Assembly: GCA_020796225.1 (NCBI GenBank)
Contig: CM036756.1
Location: forward strand, 45,301,363-45,365,362
Origin: Arion vulgaris
Lineage: Eukaryota; Mollusca; Gastropoda; Stylommatophora; Arionidae
Direction of reading: 5' to 3'
Length of the DNA stretch: 64,000 nucleotides
Position numbers and translations under genes: made by a program. Of this stretch, positions 33,791 to 46,261 are shown piece after piece. The stretch's first letter is position 1. Every line of letters begins with the position of its first letter. The notes beneath the pieces are model-generated. The model was not told the origin of the DNA, did no database searches, and was given only the letters and a program-made list of their open reading frames with translations.

Positions 33791-34242
33791 GTTGTTAGTA
33801 TGCGAATACGAATACTCCAGTGCTATAATGATCCAATACTTCTGTATGGCAGCAAATCATGGACAATGAATAAGCAATCAATACGATCATTGAAAGCCAC
33901 AGAGATGTGGTTTTACAGAAGAATGCTGAAATTCCATGGACAGCGAAGAAAACAAATGAGGAGGTTTTTAATCAGGCCTGCACACAAAGAAGCCTTATCA
34001 AAAGAATAAGAATTCGACAATCAAGGTTCTTCGGGTATATAATGCGAAGAGAAGGTTTAGAACATTTGGTGACTACATGTAAAATTCAGGGAAGGAGAGA
34101 TCGTGGAAGACAGAGGGAGAAGATGTTGGATGGTCTAACATCTTGGTTCGACACAAGATCGACGTCAGAACTGATTACATGCACCAAGCAGAGAGAGTTG
34201 TGGAGAGACATGATCGCCTACGCCGGCAGGCATGGCACTTGA
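33790..34242 (+). pseudogene. LINE ORF2 C-terminal fragment
   Basis: The plus strand reads PILLYGSKSWTM, KATEMWFYRRML, then in a second frame EIPWTAKKTNEEVF, RQSRFFGYIMRREGLEHL, GRRDRGRQREKMLDGL and ends RHGT. This is the whole C-terminal third of a LINE ORF2 with a -1/+1 shift near 33945, followed by a natural stop. Confidence 0.88.
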
Positions 34243-34394
34243 TTGATTGTTAGAATGCATTGTATCCTTCATTTTCTCACGATAAATGCTCTTCTGTCCT
34301 CATATAGATGACACGTTTCCTTTAGTGTACTAAATTTACTTCACTCAAGTGGGTTTTTTCAAGTAGCCGTCAGTTGTGTTTCAAACAATTTTTC

Positions 34395-34510
34395 TGTTCA
34401 CTTAATTCTGCTAAGCACATTGACATAGCGTTATATTCTGCTAAGCACCTTGACATAGCGTTATATTCTGCTAAGCACATTGACATAGCGTTATATTCTG
34501 CTACCAACGT
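34395..34510. repeat. 30-bp tandem repeat, about 3.5 copies
   Basis: Unit TTCTGCTAAGCACATTGACA plus TAGCGTTATA. Confidence 0.93.
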
Positions 34511-34539
34511 ACAAGGTTTTAGTTCTACGATCGATTTTC

Positions 34540-35092
34540 AAGATTCTTCTTCTTTCTTCTTCTTCTGCATTCTCACTAGATTGAGATTTCGGATTCTCTA
34601 ATAAAGGCAACCGTCTGCCTCAGATTGTCAGCCACGCCATACAGTTTGTCTTGAACGTTACAATTTGTAAGTGGGCCACCTCTTTCTTCTCAGGTCTGCA
34701 TACTGGGAGCAGTTCTGTAGGATATAATTCATATGATTTCTGCTTCCCCGTTTTTACCGACCTCTTTCCACTGTTAGTTTTGGCCACCCTCGTGATGGTA
34801 GGTCTGACATTCTTACTGCGTGGCTAAATCTCCGAGGCAGATTGACGATCGTAGAATCTGTTATCCCATTCCTCATTGTGAGTGGTCGTTACAACATGTT
34901 ATGCGCGTTACGACCTGGTGCATCCGTTTTCTGCAAGCATTTGTTTCGGGTTAGCATTCCCACGCGGACACGTGTATCCGATTTCACTCAACCTCCTTAG
35001 GCGCCTCTTACGACATGAGTGGCGGGTAACAGTAGTTCTATTCTTTACACCCCAAATTTGGGCCCCGGTAACCACTCTGACGAAGTAGGTTG
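34540..35092 (-). mobile_element. SINE family C2 copy, long (about 550 bp)
   Basis: The TTCTTCTTTCTTCTTCTTC tail is at 34540-34566. The minus-strand head is GTGGTTACCGGGGCCCAAAT with GTGTAAAGAAT, and the core GTCGTAAGAGGCGCCTAAG reads the same way. The middle part is longer than in the copy at 19101 and may include another repeat. Confidence 0.65.
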
Positions 35093-35094
35093 TA

Positions 35095-36060
35095 TAAGTT
35101 ATTATCAATACTTGCTCTATTGTTCATTTAGGAATGTTTGTCTCTAAACTTCATCAATTATTTCCAAAACCATTACAATACATCTTTGTACATTACTCGA
35201 CATTTTCGATGTTCTTGTAAATTTATAATTTGAAGTAAGTGATACAATTTTATTAAATCGACGAATTTATTTAATGTTTTTAAACAACGTAATTATTGAG
35301 GCCCCCGAAAATATACTTTACTGTAATCGATCCCATAGAGCAGTGGTTCTCAAAATGTGGGTAGCGACCCCTTTAGGGAACGAACGACCACTTCACAGAG
35401 ATCGCCTAAGACCATCGGAAAACACATATTTATTATAATTAGAAATAAAATATTTCACAATATATAATTACATTGTTTTTACGACTAATCACTATGCTTT
35501 AATTATGTTCAATTTGTAACAATGAAAATACATCCTGCATATCAGATATTTACATTACGACACATAACAGTAGCAAAATTACAGTTATGAAGAAGCAACG
35601 AAAATAATTGTATGGTTGGGAGTCATCACAACATGAGGAACTGTATTAAAGGGTTGCGGTATTAGGAAAGTTGAAAACCACTGCCATAGAGCAATTTTGT
35701 TGAGAATCATATGCGTATCTTCAATTCTAGATAAAGTGAGACTTCTGCAATTATAATCAGAGAAATTAATGTGATACACATTTGAAAATGAGATTAAGAA
35801 ATAACAAAGGAAAATTGTAATTTAATTGCATTTACAAAATTAATTTCTCACATTTTTCAGAGTTTGACGATTTTGATAGATTGATGAGCCAAATTTGGGT
35901 CCCGGTAACCACTTGGGCGTTATTCTTCTGAAAATGAGTACACCATGTTTTTAGTTCCAGTGAGTATTTAATAAAGTTTCCCGATTTAAGTAGCAAATGT
36001 TGTGAAGCTGACACATTGACATAGAAGAGATGGGGCGTTTATAGTGGCGGTCTGGTACAG
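35095..36060. other. No gene recognised; SINE C2 head remnant at 35885-35930
   Basis: AT-rich sequence. AAATTTGGGTCCCGGTAACC at about 35890 is the head of a C2 SINE alone, in minus orientation. Confidence 0.45.
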
Positions 36061-36215
36061 AAACACTGATTTATCATCGTGATTATCATTATCATATTCA
36101 TCGTCATTATCATCAACATCATATCATCATCATCATCATCATCATATCATATTATCATCAACATCATATCGTCATCATCATCATCATATCATCATCATCA
36201 TTCTCCTCATCATCA
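36060..36215. repeat. (ATC)n trinucleotide region
   Basis: Interrupted CAT/ATC repeats. Nothing else is recognised to 36885. Confidence 0.9.
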
Positions 36216-36884
36216 CCAGTCCTTGTCGGACCCAAGTGCACATAAGACATAGACAAAGAATTCCTCACTCAATTCGATCTTGTGTCTTTCAATATGACAT
36301 CCGGATCTTCATGAGTAGTTTGAGTTTTTTCGGTACCCGTTTCTGTAGCTGTTTCATTTGTTATAGTGTAGGGTCGCAATCCCTACGTCTTAACCCTCTT
36401 TGTCGATGTATACGATATGCGCGATCAGACAATGGTTCTATTCTACGCCACCACAAAAACTACATAGGAGCTTAGTCGATTTATGCCAGTATTCAAATAT
36501 CTTGTTTTCTCTATCTCTCCCGACGGTGGTCTCACCGTGTAGCGGTGGGAGCTCTTGAGTTTCCCAAAGACACTAAGAGCTATGATGGTGGTCATATTAC
36601 AAGAAGAGTCTTCCAAGCTAGATAAGTCAAAGAGTAAGGAGCAGACTATAGACATTTCCTGGTCCCCTAGATTTGGGCTTGAAACGTGAGGATAAAGACA
36701 CAACCTTCATGAAACAATTATTACTTCTAAGAAATAGATATCTAAGCCATGATATCAAACATTTCAACAGAGACAAATGAGGACGACTGATATCTGCAGC
36801 AATGAGCACCAAAGGCACGGTAAGCTGAAGAAATTTTCTAAAACATATTACACCTAAGCCAGTTTCCTTCTTATTATTTTATAT

Positions 36885-37317
36885 GCGTATTGATTGATTG
36901 CTATGCCCATCATCATTGCACTTGAGTGAGTAACCTTGTGTGCTCCGAACTCTGTCTTACACAGGAAGATCTCAGTGACAGTACACGAACTCCATAGTAC
37001 CGGTGAGGGTCCCCGATCTAATGTAGAAGATGGTGAAAATATTTTGTAGGAATTATAATTTGTTTATTTAAAAAATATTTCTTTTACAGCCTGTCCTTAC
37101 TTGATTTTGAAATGCCAGGGGTTCTTTCACGTACTCAACTTCAACATGGAACCTACGATTTATCACCCGGTCTGTGACAGGACTTGTAACTTGATCTCAC
37201 CAGTACTGAGATCAGGGTAGTCTGGGAAAAATATCTCAATGGCTCCACAAGGGAGCGAACGAAGTAACTTTGGAACGAGATGCGAGCACCTAACTTCTAC
37301 ACCACAGAGACTACTTT
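36885..37317 (-). mobile_element. SINE family E copy
   Basis: Same order of landmarks as 32165-32612, with a TTGATTGATTG tail at the low end and a tRNA-like head at 37250-37317. Confidence 0.8.
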
Positions 37318-37334
37318 ATAGGTTTATTAATACC

Positions 37335-37590
37335 ACACCATAGGTTATACACTGTATTCATGTTCAGAGATTACTGTAGGTTATACACTGTATTCATGTT
37401 CCTAGATTACTGTAGGTTATACACTGTATTCATGTTCAGAGATTACTGTAGGTTATACACTGTATTCATGTTCAGAGATTACTGTAGGTTATACACTGTA
37501 TTCATGTTCCTAGATTACTGTAGGTTATACACTGTATTCATGTTCAGAGATTACTGTAGGTTATACACTGTATTCATGTTCCTAGATTTG
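37335..37590. repeat. 36-bp minisatellite, 7 copies
   Basis: Unit TAGGTTATACACTGTATTCA plus TGTTCAGAGATTACTG. Two variants (CAGAGA or CCTAGA) roughly alternate. Nothing is recognised from here to 37927. Confidence 0.96.
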
Positions 37591-37927
37591 CTATATAGTT
37601 CAATCTGCAAGATCTATTACAACGTGGACAAGTTCGGACAAGCCGAGTTCTAATATATTCTAGACATGGGTCCAAATGTTAAAGACAAGAAGATCATCAC
37701 GTACTTCGTGATGGTGCCTTTACTTTGGGTGTCACTCATCTTAGACTGTCCATTTCAGCGTCTCTCAAACAGTACGTTGCTGAGCCCCAAATCTCTTTTA
37801 ACTTTGGGGCAGCTTCAGGATAATTGCGAGAAGACTTCTGAGATAATATAACTTTTCTAAAAACAGAAAGTAAAAGTTAAACAATTCAATTCTTCTTCAA
37901 ATTCTTTGTTTCTACTGAAAAAAGCAC

Positions 37928-38062
37928 ATTGCAGAATGTAGTACATTTGCAGAATGTAGCACATTTGCAGAATGCAGCACATTGCAGAATGCAGAACATT
38001 GCAGAATGCAGCACATTTGCAGAATGCAGCACATTGCAGAATGCACACATTTGCAACATTTC
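37928..38062. repeat. Short tandem repeat of 15-18 bp
   Basis: GCAGAATGCAGCACATTT and shorter variants, about eight copies. Confidence 0.93.
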
Positions 38063-38159
38063 AGCGTTTTTGTGTGTGTCCAAACCATCCGTCTTAGTGG
38101 GAAGAGTTTTTTACACCAAGTTAGTCCTCCTCTTTTAGTTCCTACCATATTAGCCAGAC

Positions 38160-38430
38160 AACATCCACGATAGCGTAGTGGTTAGTGCACTTACTTCTCA
38201 GACTCGTGGTCCCAGGATCAAATCTCACAGTGAAAGTGGAATATTTTCTAATTGTACGGCTCTAGGGCGACCTGGTCCCACTTTAGTACGAGAAAAAAAA
38301 TCGGGAAAGTAAATTGTGCTGTCGTGATGTTGACCACATCCTCCGTCGCGTGCCGTTGGTCAAAGACAAATGTTAGTCAAACACCCTATTCCTCAAAATA
38401 CGAATGATATCAAATAGGAATCTTTACTTT
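38160..38430 (+). mobile_element. SINE family F copy
   Basis: The tRNA-like head has A box TAGCGTAGTGGTTAGTG and B box GGATCAAATCTC. The body contains GACCTGGTCCCA and GTGCCGTTGGTCAA. It is homologous to 58040-58380. Confidence 0.75.
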
Positions 38431-38719
38431 ATTTTTCTTTCAATTTAGCAGAGAGCAGCAACAACCTACTATCAGGTTCACCGATTGCAGGTGGATGAGG
38501 CTTTCAATAGCTGATCTTTACATATAGATATAATCTTATTCACTACGACTCAGGTTCAACAAATTAAATTTTTTAAATGGCAAAATTTAAGGACGTATGC
38601 TAAATAAGAAATATAACATAGACATAAGCTAATTAATAAATTATACATTGACAGATACCCAATAAGAAAAGACACAGATAGATACCCAGTAAGTAATAAC
38701 CCATAGGCATATACTAAAA

Positions 38720-38800
38720 AGTGGTCCAGGATAGAGTGGCAAGGAGAATGTTCTTGAGGGCCCTATGTAACGTATAAATAATATACGAGAGGAAGAAATA
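38720..38800 (+). mobile_element. LINE 3' end fragment
   Basis: GTCCAGGATAGAGTGGCAAG and CCCTATGTAACGTAT, then a tail of AAATATTATTATTTT, match the 3' end at 61655-61735. The stretch 38800-39095 is AT-rich and empty. Confidence 0.65.
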
Positions 38801-39095
38801 TTATTATTTTACACTAATAAGGAATATTTGTCAAGGCAGTATTAGATAAGTGTTACGAGTATCGCCACGAAAGATTTTTTACAAATCTGTCAAAGTTTTA
38901 TATCTTATTTTTTGTATGTCTTTGCTTTTTTTTATTATTTAGAATCTTTCTATGTGTTACTTGTTATTTAGTTTCTTTGCGTTATTTCTTACTTAGTATT
39001 TGTCGATACGCGATGTGTTAGTTTTTATTTAATATCTGCCTGTTTTTTTTCTTATTTAATATTTTTCTGTTTTCTTTCTTATTTAATTTCTGTCT

Positions 39096-39550
39096 GTGCT
39101 ACTTGTTTTAAAAAAACAAGTCATTACTGTCATTACTGTCGTTACTGTCATTACTGTCGTTACTGTCATTACTGTCATTACTGTCATTACTGTCATTACT
39201 GTCTGTAGTCTGTGCTACTTGTTTAAAAAACAAGTCGTTACTGTTATTACTGTCGTTACTGTCATTACTGTCATTACTGTCGTTACTGTCGTTACTGTCG
39301 TTACTGTCGTTACTGTCGTTACTGTCGTTACTGTCGTTACTGTCGTTACTGTCATTACTGTCATTACTGTCATTACTATCTGTAGTCTGTGATACTTGTT
39401 TAAAAAACAAGTCGTTACTGTCATTACTGTCGTTACTGTCATTACTGTCATTACTGTCGTTACTGTCTTTACTGTCATTACTGTCATTACTGTCGTTACT
39501 GTCATTACTGTCGTTACTGTCTTTACTGTCGTTACTGTCATTACTGTCTG
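39096..39550. repeat. 9-bp array (CATTACTGT / CGTTACTGT) with three palindromic spacers
   Basis: Blocks of the 9-mer are separated by TCTGTAGTCTGTGCTACTTG followed by TTTAAAAAACAAGT. ACTTG...CAAGT spacers near 39100, 39217 and 39394 each fold into a short hairpin. Confidence 0.95.
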
Positions 39551-39990
39551 TAGTATTGCTTTTTAGGGCGGTGTAGAACAGCTGGGACAGAAGTCTGAGG
39601 AATTAATGGTCGCGTGACTAGTGCACTCACCGCGAAGCTGTTCAGGTTAGGATTTTTCATTTATGCCCACAACAGAAAAAAACCCTTGGCCCGTGGATTA
39701 AACACGGATCTCACGCATAGGAGCCGCGCTCATGCATTCAACCAGACGCTCCTCATTCTTTAATGAAGTAACTACTAAAAATTCTGAATGGAATCGACGT
39801 TCGATCAGAGCATACTCGTAGATGATCAGTGTCTATCAGTGATGAAAGTCTCAACCTCAAACCTTGAGAGACAGTTTTACTAGAAAGATCTTGTCAGAGA
39901 CAGCATAGAATATTATTCGATGGAATACCAAAAATTGCAGTTATATTTTCCACTGATAACACGATGATTTAGAGGTGAAGGTTGTAGCAT
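39549..39990. other. No gene recognised
   Basis: A tRNA-SINE-like head may be present at 39605-39660 (GTGACTAGTGCACTCACCGC), without a clear B box. Confidence 0.3.
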
Positions 39991-40320
39991 TGGTAGCAGT
40001 AGTTTTATTGGTAGTAGTGATACATGTAGTAGTAGTGGTTAAAACAGTAATTGAAGTATTAGTGGTAGTGATAGTTGTTGTAGTAGTGATAGTAATGGTA
40101 TTGGTGGTAGTAGTTGTTGTAGTAAAAGTAATAGTAGTAGTAGTGGTATAAGTATCAGTAGTAATAGTAGCAGTAGTAGAAGTAATATCGGTAGTAGATG
40201 ACTATAGCTGTTGTAATAGTAGTAATAGTAGTAGCTGTGATGGTTGTAGTAGTAGTAGTAGTGGTAGTAGGAGTAGTAGTAGTAGTAGTAGTAGGAGTAG
40301 TAGTTGTAGTGGTAGTAGAC
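39990..40320. repeat. (GTA)n-type trinucleotide region
   Basis: Interrupted GTA/GTG/GTT repeats over about 330 bases. Confidence 0.93.
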
Positions 40321-40339
40321 TGTAATATAGATAGACAGA

Positions 40340-41640
40340 TGTAGAGAACACTGCTAAATGGTACAAATCTCCACATAACTGCCAGCCACCAAGATAACCC
40401 ACCATCCACTAGTTCAAATCACCACATCACTGCCAGCTGCCAAGATAAAACATCGCACACAAGTTGAAATCTCCATATCACTGCCAGCCACCAAGATTAA
40501 ACATTATACACTAGTTCAAATCGCCCTATCACTGCCAGCCACCAAGATCAAACATCGCCCACAAGTTCAAATCTCCACATCACTGCCAGCTGCCAAGATA
40601 AAACATCGCACACAAGTTGAAATCTCCATATCACTGCCAGCCACCAAGATTAAACATTATACACTAGTTCAAATCGCCCTATCACTGCCAGCCACCAAGA
40701 TAAAACATCGCCCACAAGTTCAAATCTCCACATCACTGCCAACCACCAAGATAAGACATCGCCCACAAGTTCAAATCTCTATATCACCGCCAGCCACCAA
40801 GATAAGACATCGCCCACTAGATTAAATCTCTATATCACTGCCAGCCACCAAGATAAGACATCGCCCACTAGATTAAATCTCCACATAACCACCAGCCACC
40901 AAGATAAGATATCGACACTAGATTAAATCTCCACACCACCGCCAGCCACCAAGATAAGACATCGCCCACTAATTCAAATCTCCACATCACTACCAGCCAC
41001 CAAGATAAGATATCGTCCACTAGTTCAAATCTCCATATCACTGCCAGTCACCAAGATCAAACATCGTCCACTAGATTAAATATTCACATCACTGCCAGCC
41101 ACCAAGATAAGACATCGTCCACTAGTTCAAATCTCCACATCCCTGCCAGCCACCAAGATAAGACATCGCCCACTAGTTCAAATCTCCACATCACTACCAG
41201 CCACCAAGATAAGACATCGCCCACTAGATTAAATATTCACATCACTGCCAGCCACCAAGATAAGACATCGCCCACTAGTTCAAATCTCCACATCCCTGCC
41301 AGCCACCAAGATAAGACATCAGACATCGCCCAATAGTTCAAATCTCCACATCCCTGCCAGCCACCAAGATAAAACATAAGACATCGTCCACTAGTTCAAA
41401 TCTCCACATCCCTGCCAGCCACCAAGATAAGACATCAGACATCGTCCACTAGTTCAAATCTCCACATCCCTGCCAGCCACCAAAATAAGATATCGTTCAC
41501 TAGTTCAAATCTCCACATCACTGCCAGCCACCAAGATAAGACATCGCCCAATAGTTCAAATCTCCACATCACTGCCAGCCACCAAGATAAGACATCGCCC
41601 ACTAATTCAAATCTCCACATCACCACCAGCCACCAAGATA
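40340..41640. repeat. 51-bp minisatellite, about 25 copies
   Basis: The unit includes CTGCCAGCCACCAAGATAAG and CACTAGTTCAAATCTCCACA. A three-unit (153-bp) block is repeated at the left end. It is unrelated in sequence to the 51-bp array at 21-25 kb. Confidence 0.97.
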
Positions 41641-42019
41641 CACCGAGTCTCAACTTTATTCATTCAAACAATAATAATTCATCATAACACAAAATGTTAG
41701 TTTCACAATAATACAAAGTTACTTTATCTACAAACACTAGTATCACCAATATTAAAGTTCAATACAAATAAATATGTAACACAGCAATAGCAGCACTTAC
41801 ATTGACTAATCACACGTAATTATTTTGTACATCAAACTGAGCATTCATTTAGAGTTAAAGGCTTGTATTTATAGTATATACCAGAGAAGTGTTAACAAAA
41901 TAAATGTAAAACTCGTTATGTGTTCAGAAGGAATAAGAGAATTTCATTTCAATATGACTGTTTGCTAAGTATTTATGAGCTATGCTTTAATGTAGGTATG
42001 ACCATTTTCGTCTTTACAG

Positions 42020-42240
42020 ACGGTCAATTGACAAGTGTTTTACTGTGACAACCTCTGAGTTTTCGCTTTTCTCTCTTGTCTTTCATCTCATACATAAGTC
42101 TCTTCTCAAAAGAGCGTCCTTGCGCAATATCTCTTGCCATATAACTCTGTCTTCAGCTAGTTTTCCCCATGTGCTGAAACCTATAGAAAAGTTCTTCATT
42201 GAGGCTTTGCAGACATTTTATAACTGAGCAGTGGTCTACC
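42020..42240 (-). pseudogene. LINE ORF2 C-terminal fragment
   Basis: The minus strand reads LNEELFYRFQHMGK and, in the next frame, LAEDRVIWQEILRKDALLRR, which resembles the W/R-rich end of LINE ORF2. The remaining 41641-42570 holds nothing else. Confidence 0.5.
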
Positions 42241-42569
42241 CTGGTGCCTCTTCCCTCCGAAAGTTCACAGAACAACATTTGTTTTGATATTCGACAATGA
42301 ATACATATTTATAAATAGATGATAAAATAATCACAAAGAAGACATTGCAGTGGAAGGAAAATGTTTCAAGAAAGAAATGACGCCCAGAGAAACTCTGAAA
42401 TAATCTTTATTAAGAGAGGTCTGTTATATTGGAATCAGTTCCTTAGTGAAGATAGAATACTTTACCCAGGATATAAATGTATGAAGAAATTGCTTGCACG
42501 CCATATGTAACTTATAACGTTACAGGGAATATAAGACAATGTTTTAATGTACTCGATAAAAATATTGAA

Positions 42570-42815
42570 TTGAAAATCGTGGCATATCCTTTACAAGACG
42601 TAGCCATCAACCATAGAAAACGAGTCGTTGATTTTCTAGACACCACTTATGCGTTCAATAGTTTGCCATTGCTTTCTGAACGGTGAGGTCTATTTTTACC
42701 TTTTGTAAAAACCTCACGGAAACGAATTTGCTTCAAACTTTCCCACCGTGAGGTTTGAACCAGGTACGCTAGGGTTTGTGATCGAGCCCACTACCGCTTG
42801 AGCTACAGACGCTCA
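42570..42815 (-). mobile_element. SINE family B copy
   Basis: tRNA-like head with TAGCTCAAGCGGTAGTG and GGTTCAAACCT. The body is alignable base by base with 6470-6722. Confidence 0.87.
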
Positions 42816-43680
42816 CATGTATAAAAATATAAGTTTGAATAAAGCTTGTCTGGACAAAAGGGACTTAACCATATAATAAGAATGTCAGGAACGAAAACAG
42901 AAGTAATTCAATCACTTTCAAAGAAGAAAAACCAAAGAAACTTTGTGAGAGAATACTCAAAAAGTATTTGAAAGATTAGTAATGCAAAAATTAAAAATAA
43001 TGGATAAACGCGAATGGAAAAGAAAGTAATGAAAAACTGGAAAAAGAAACTATTGCATTGTTGAGACTTGAAGCGACAATACACAATTTTGGACCGTAAA
43101 ACATTCTATATATATATACATAGGAAAAATATATTACAACAATACAAGGAAGGGAACAAACATGACGGATTGGAAGGGTAACGTTTTAGTTCTGGTCAAT
43201 TTCAAACCTACATAATGTCTATTGTTTAGTGGTCAATAAGCTCTAATATAGCAAACAGAACACCAGCCGTCGATGAATGCCAATATTGTGTCTCAAAACA
43301 TTGGTCAATAAGCTGTAATATAGCAAACAGAACACCAGCCGTCGATGAATGCCAATATTGTGTCTCAAAACATGACAGTTTAAAATAGTTAAAATTTATT
43401 CTCAAAAACAAAAAAACTTGAATTGACAGCTGTCAGTTCATGATCAATTTAGAGCCAGAGATCGTGATGATGCATTCATTTGATAATACCTTCATTAAGT
43501 GAAAAAAGTGGTTAATAATTTATTGTGGAGATATGAAGAGAAAATACTTCATTTTGGACCGTAGGGCATTCTATACACACACACACTTATTATAGTTATT
43601 ATAACAGCATTCTATATACACACACACACTTATTATAAGGTAAGATAGTCCTGGACGAGAGAATGAGTATGATGAATAGC
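42816..43680. repeat. Dispersed repeat region with a 72-bp direct duplication
   Basis: GGTCAATAAGCT through GTCTCAAAACAT occurs twice in tandem (about 43230-43372). A diverged version lies at 44405-44480. ATTTTGGACCGTA..GCATTCTATA occurs at 43087, 43551 and, altered, 44345. Confidence 0.7.
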
Positions 43681-44235
43681 GCAACTTTTCCTCACTTTAA
43701 GCCAAATATAGCGCAAGCTGCAGTATCAGACAGTTACGCACAGCTACAAATCTACTGCACAGATCCCAAGCGTCAACACACCGTTACAGAAGGCTCAAGG
43801 GAGATGGACCGGGTACGTTGCTCGGATGCCTGATAAACGCATCCCAAAACAGTTGATGTATGGCGAGCTTGAAGGGGCAGACGTTCAGCTGGTGGACAGA
43901 AAAACGCTTTAAAAGACACTCTTAAAGTGTCTCTGAAATGCCTCGATATAGACACCCCGTGGTGGAAATTTCTGGTACATGATCGCCAAATGTGGCGCTG
44001 TAACAACACAAGAGGGCCCCACATAACTGAGAACCGTCGTTTCGTTGAGGCACAGAGAAAACGAGCTGCGCGAAAAGACAGAACACACAACTCCCACATA
44101 TCTAACATTGATCATGGACGACACACCTGTGGTAGGGGATTGTGTTCTAGGATTAGACTCTACTGTCAACTCTGCCCACACTAGAGAGGTGCATCAGCAC
44201 ACGTCTGAAGCTGTTGTCATTATTGTTTGCCATGG
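43680..44235 (+). pseudogene. LINE ORF2 C-terminal fragment
   Basis: Across frames the plus strand reads MPDKRIPKQLMYGEL, LKDTLKVSLKCLDIDTPWW, DRQMWRCNN and EAQRKRAARKDRTHNS, the usual order of a LINE C-terminus. Several frameshifts make it inactive. Confidence 0.8.
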
Positions 44236-44271
44236 ACGTCTATTATTATTATAAGGTTATCATCTGTTTAC

Positions 44272-44345
44272 ATATAAGAAAACACATATAAGAAAACACA
44301 TATAAGGAAGCACATATAAGAAAACACATATAAGAAAACACATAT
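44272..44345. repeat. 14-bp tandem repeat, about 5 copies
   Basis: Unit AAGAAAACACATAT. The stretch to 44711 is otherwise empty apart from the diverged copy noted at 44405-44480. Confidence 0.9.
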
Positions 44346-44710
44346 GATGGTTTGGACGGGAGAGCATTTACTGCTAGTAAAGTTGAGATATCTGTATGCT
44401 GTTTGTTGTTTAGTAATCAGTAAGTCATAATACAACCAACAAGACACTCGTCAATGCATGACAAAATAATGTCTCGAAGCAAGAAAGTTTTACTTTATCT
44501 CGTATCAGAAATTGGCAACTGTCAAAATACACTTTCAAGGCAGAGATAAAGGAATTTGATAATATATCTACATTTTTTTTTCAAAATTCTTCGTAGAATG
44601 CACTTTGATATTATCTGAAAAAATTATACAGTCTCACCGGTTAAAATTTGTTGCGATAAAAACTTATAAAATTATTACTCTGAGACAATACAATAAAACG
44701 ATATAGTTTG

Positions 44711-44767
44711 TATCATCATTCAATAGCTTGTTCTGTGCAGAACTTTGACACCATAACAGTCCTCGGA

Positions 44768-44828
<61 letters not shown>

Positions 44829-45015
44829 ATAGGCCAGATGTCTCGCCTCTTCTGCCGTCATGCTAAAATCATCAGTCTTATCCAGAATCCATCTTGATCG
44901 CAGTCTTCCTCTTGTCTTCTTTGTCGGGATGACTCCTTCTAGAATAATCTTCTCAAATATTTTCTGTATTTTTATATGTCCAAAATACTTCAATGTTCTC
45001 ATTACTTTTTGCATA
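44711..45015 (-). mobile_element. LINE 3' fragment with internal (TC)n expansion
   Basis: The minus strand reads LKYFGHIK, ILEGVIPTKKTRGRLRSRW and MTAEEARHLAYER. A (TC)n run at 44776-44826 expands a short TCTCTC present in the related copy at 33100. Confidence 0.8.
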
Positions 45016-45502
45016 ATCAGCTAGTTCTCATTGATTTTGAGTTACTTCTAAATAGATCTATCTTTTCTCTTCTCTGTCAATGGTACTCTTCGCTAACACA
45101 TATAATCGAAAGCACACATATATTTTCCCACTGTCTTATTAAATGTCTATATTTCGTTACACACATACGTTACTACTGTGAATATGCATTTTCTTAGTAT
45201 TCCAATATTTGTTTACTTATCAACTCCATTCTATACTGTTTTTAGTTGTTTAGGTTTTACAAAACTATGCTACAAAAACTGAAACGGTATGGTATAAAAA
45301 CAAAGAGAAATTGTATATCTATACAAATTTAAAATATCAAACTACGAAATATCAAAATACGGAGAAAGGTTGTTCTAGAAAATACAACAACATATTTAAT
45401 CAACATTATTAAGCAAATTTTACAGGATACATATGAAGCAAAAGCTTCCTGAAAAATGAACACTGATCTAGTCTATTGTTTTACTTTGTGAGTAAATACA
45501 TT

Positions 45503-45740
45503 TTGCCCGGAAGATGAAATATTTTGACCACATTAAACGCCACAGTGTTCTGGAGAGAAAGGTAATGGAAGGCATGGTCCCTGGAAAACGAGGCAGGGGA
45601 CGACCAAGACAAAGATGGCAGCAGGACATCAAAGAAGCCTTGAACATGACGCTGGGAAGGCCGGAGAACTTGCAAGAGACAGAGAGCTTTTCAGGTGGGC
45701 TGTGATGATTGCGACGTTCCGCAAGGGACATGCTACTACT
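45503..45740 (+). mobile_element. 5'-truncated LINE insertion with 14-bp TSD
   Basis: The plus strand reads MKYFDHIKRHSVLERKVMEG and KRGRGRPRQRWQQDIKEAL, a LINE ORF2 C-terminus, then ends in ACTACT. TGAGTAAATACATT occurs at 45489-45502 and 45741-45754, a perfect target duplication. Nothing is recognised in 45016-45488. Confidence 0.9.
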
Positions 45741-45754
45741 TGAGTAAATACATT

Positions 45755-45905
45755 ATTTCATATTTTGATATTTCAGATTTTGTTATTTCAGATTTTGTTA
45801 TTTCAGATTTTGATATTTCATATTTTGACATTTCAGATTTTGTTATTTCATATTTTGTTATTTCATATTTTGTTATTTCATATTTTGATATTTCATATTA
45901 TGATA
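45755..45905. repeat. 15-bp tandem repeat, about 10 copies
   Basis: Unit TATTTCAGATTTTGT with CAGATTTT/CATATTTT variants, immediately after the LINE's target duplication. The stretch 45906-46260 is AT-rich and empty. Confidence 0.95.
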
Positions 45906-46261
45906 TATAAATTTATTATTACTGTATTCTTTATAATTTTAAAACTTCAAATACACAGTTCAATATTTATATGGTGCCACTGAGTTGTTTTGAGCATAAG
46001 TGAGCTCTGACAGTCTTCCTTAAGATTCTTCATAACTGGTACCATGCTATAGTATATCACAGTAGGTGTTGTACTAAAAAGTTAAGTTTTATATTAATAA
46101 ATTTGAATCAATAACTCATATATACAAATGCTTGTCCTGTTGAACAATGTTCCGCCATGTTATCAGAGGCTGGGTTAGAGTTTACAGCTCAAAGATATAA
46201 AATTGACGTTGTTGTGCAAACTGCAATTAAATACCGACATAGTAATAAGAACCTGGGGAAG

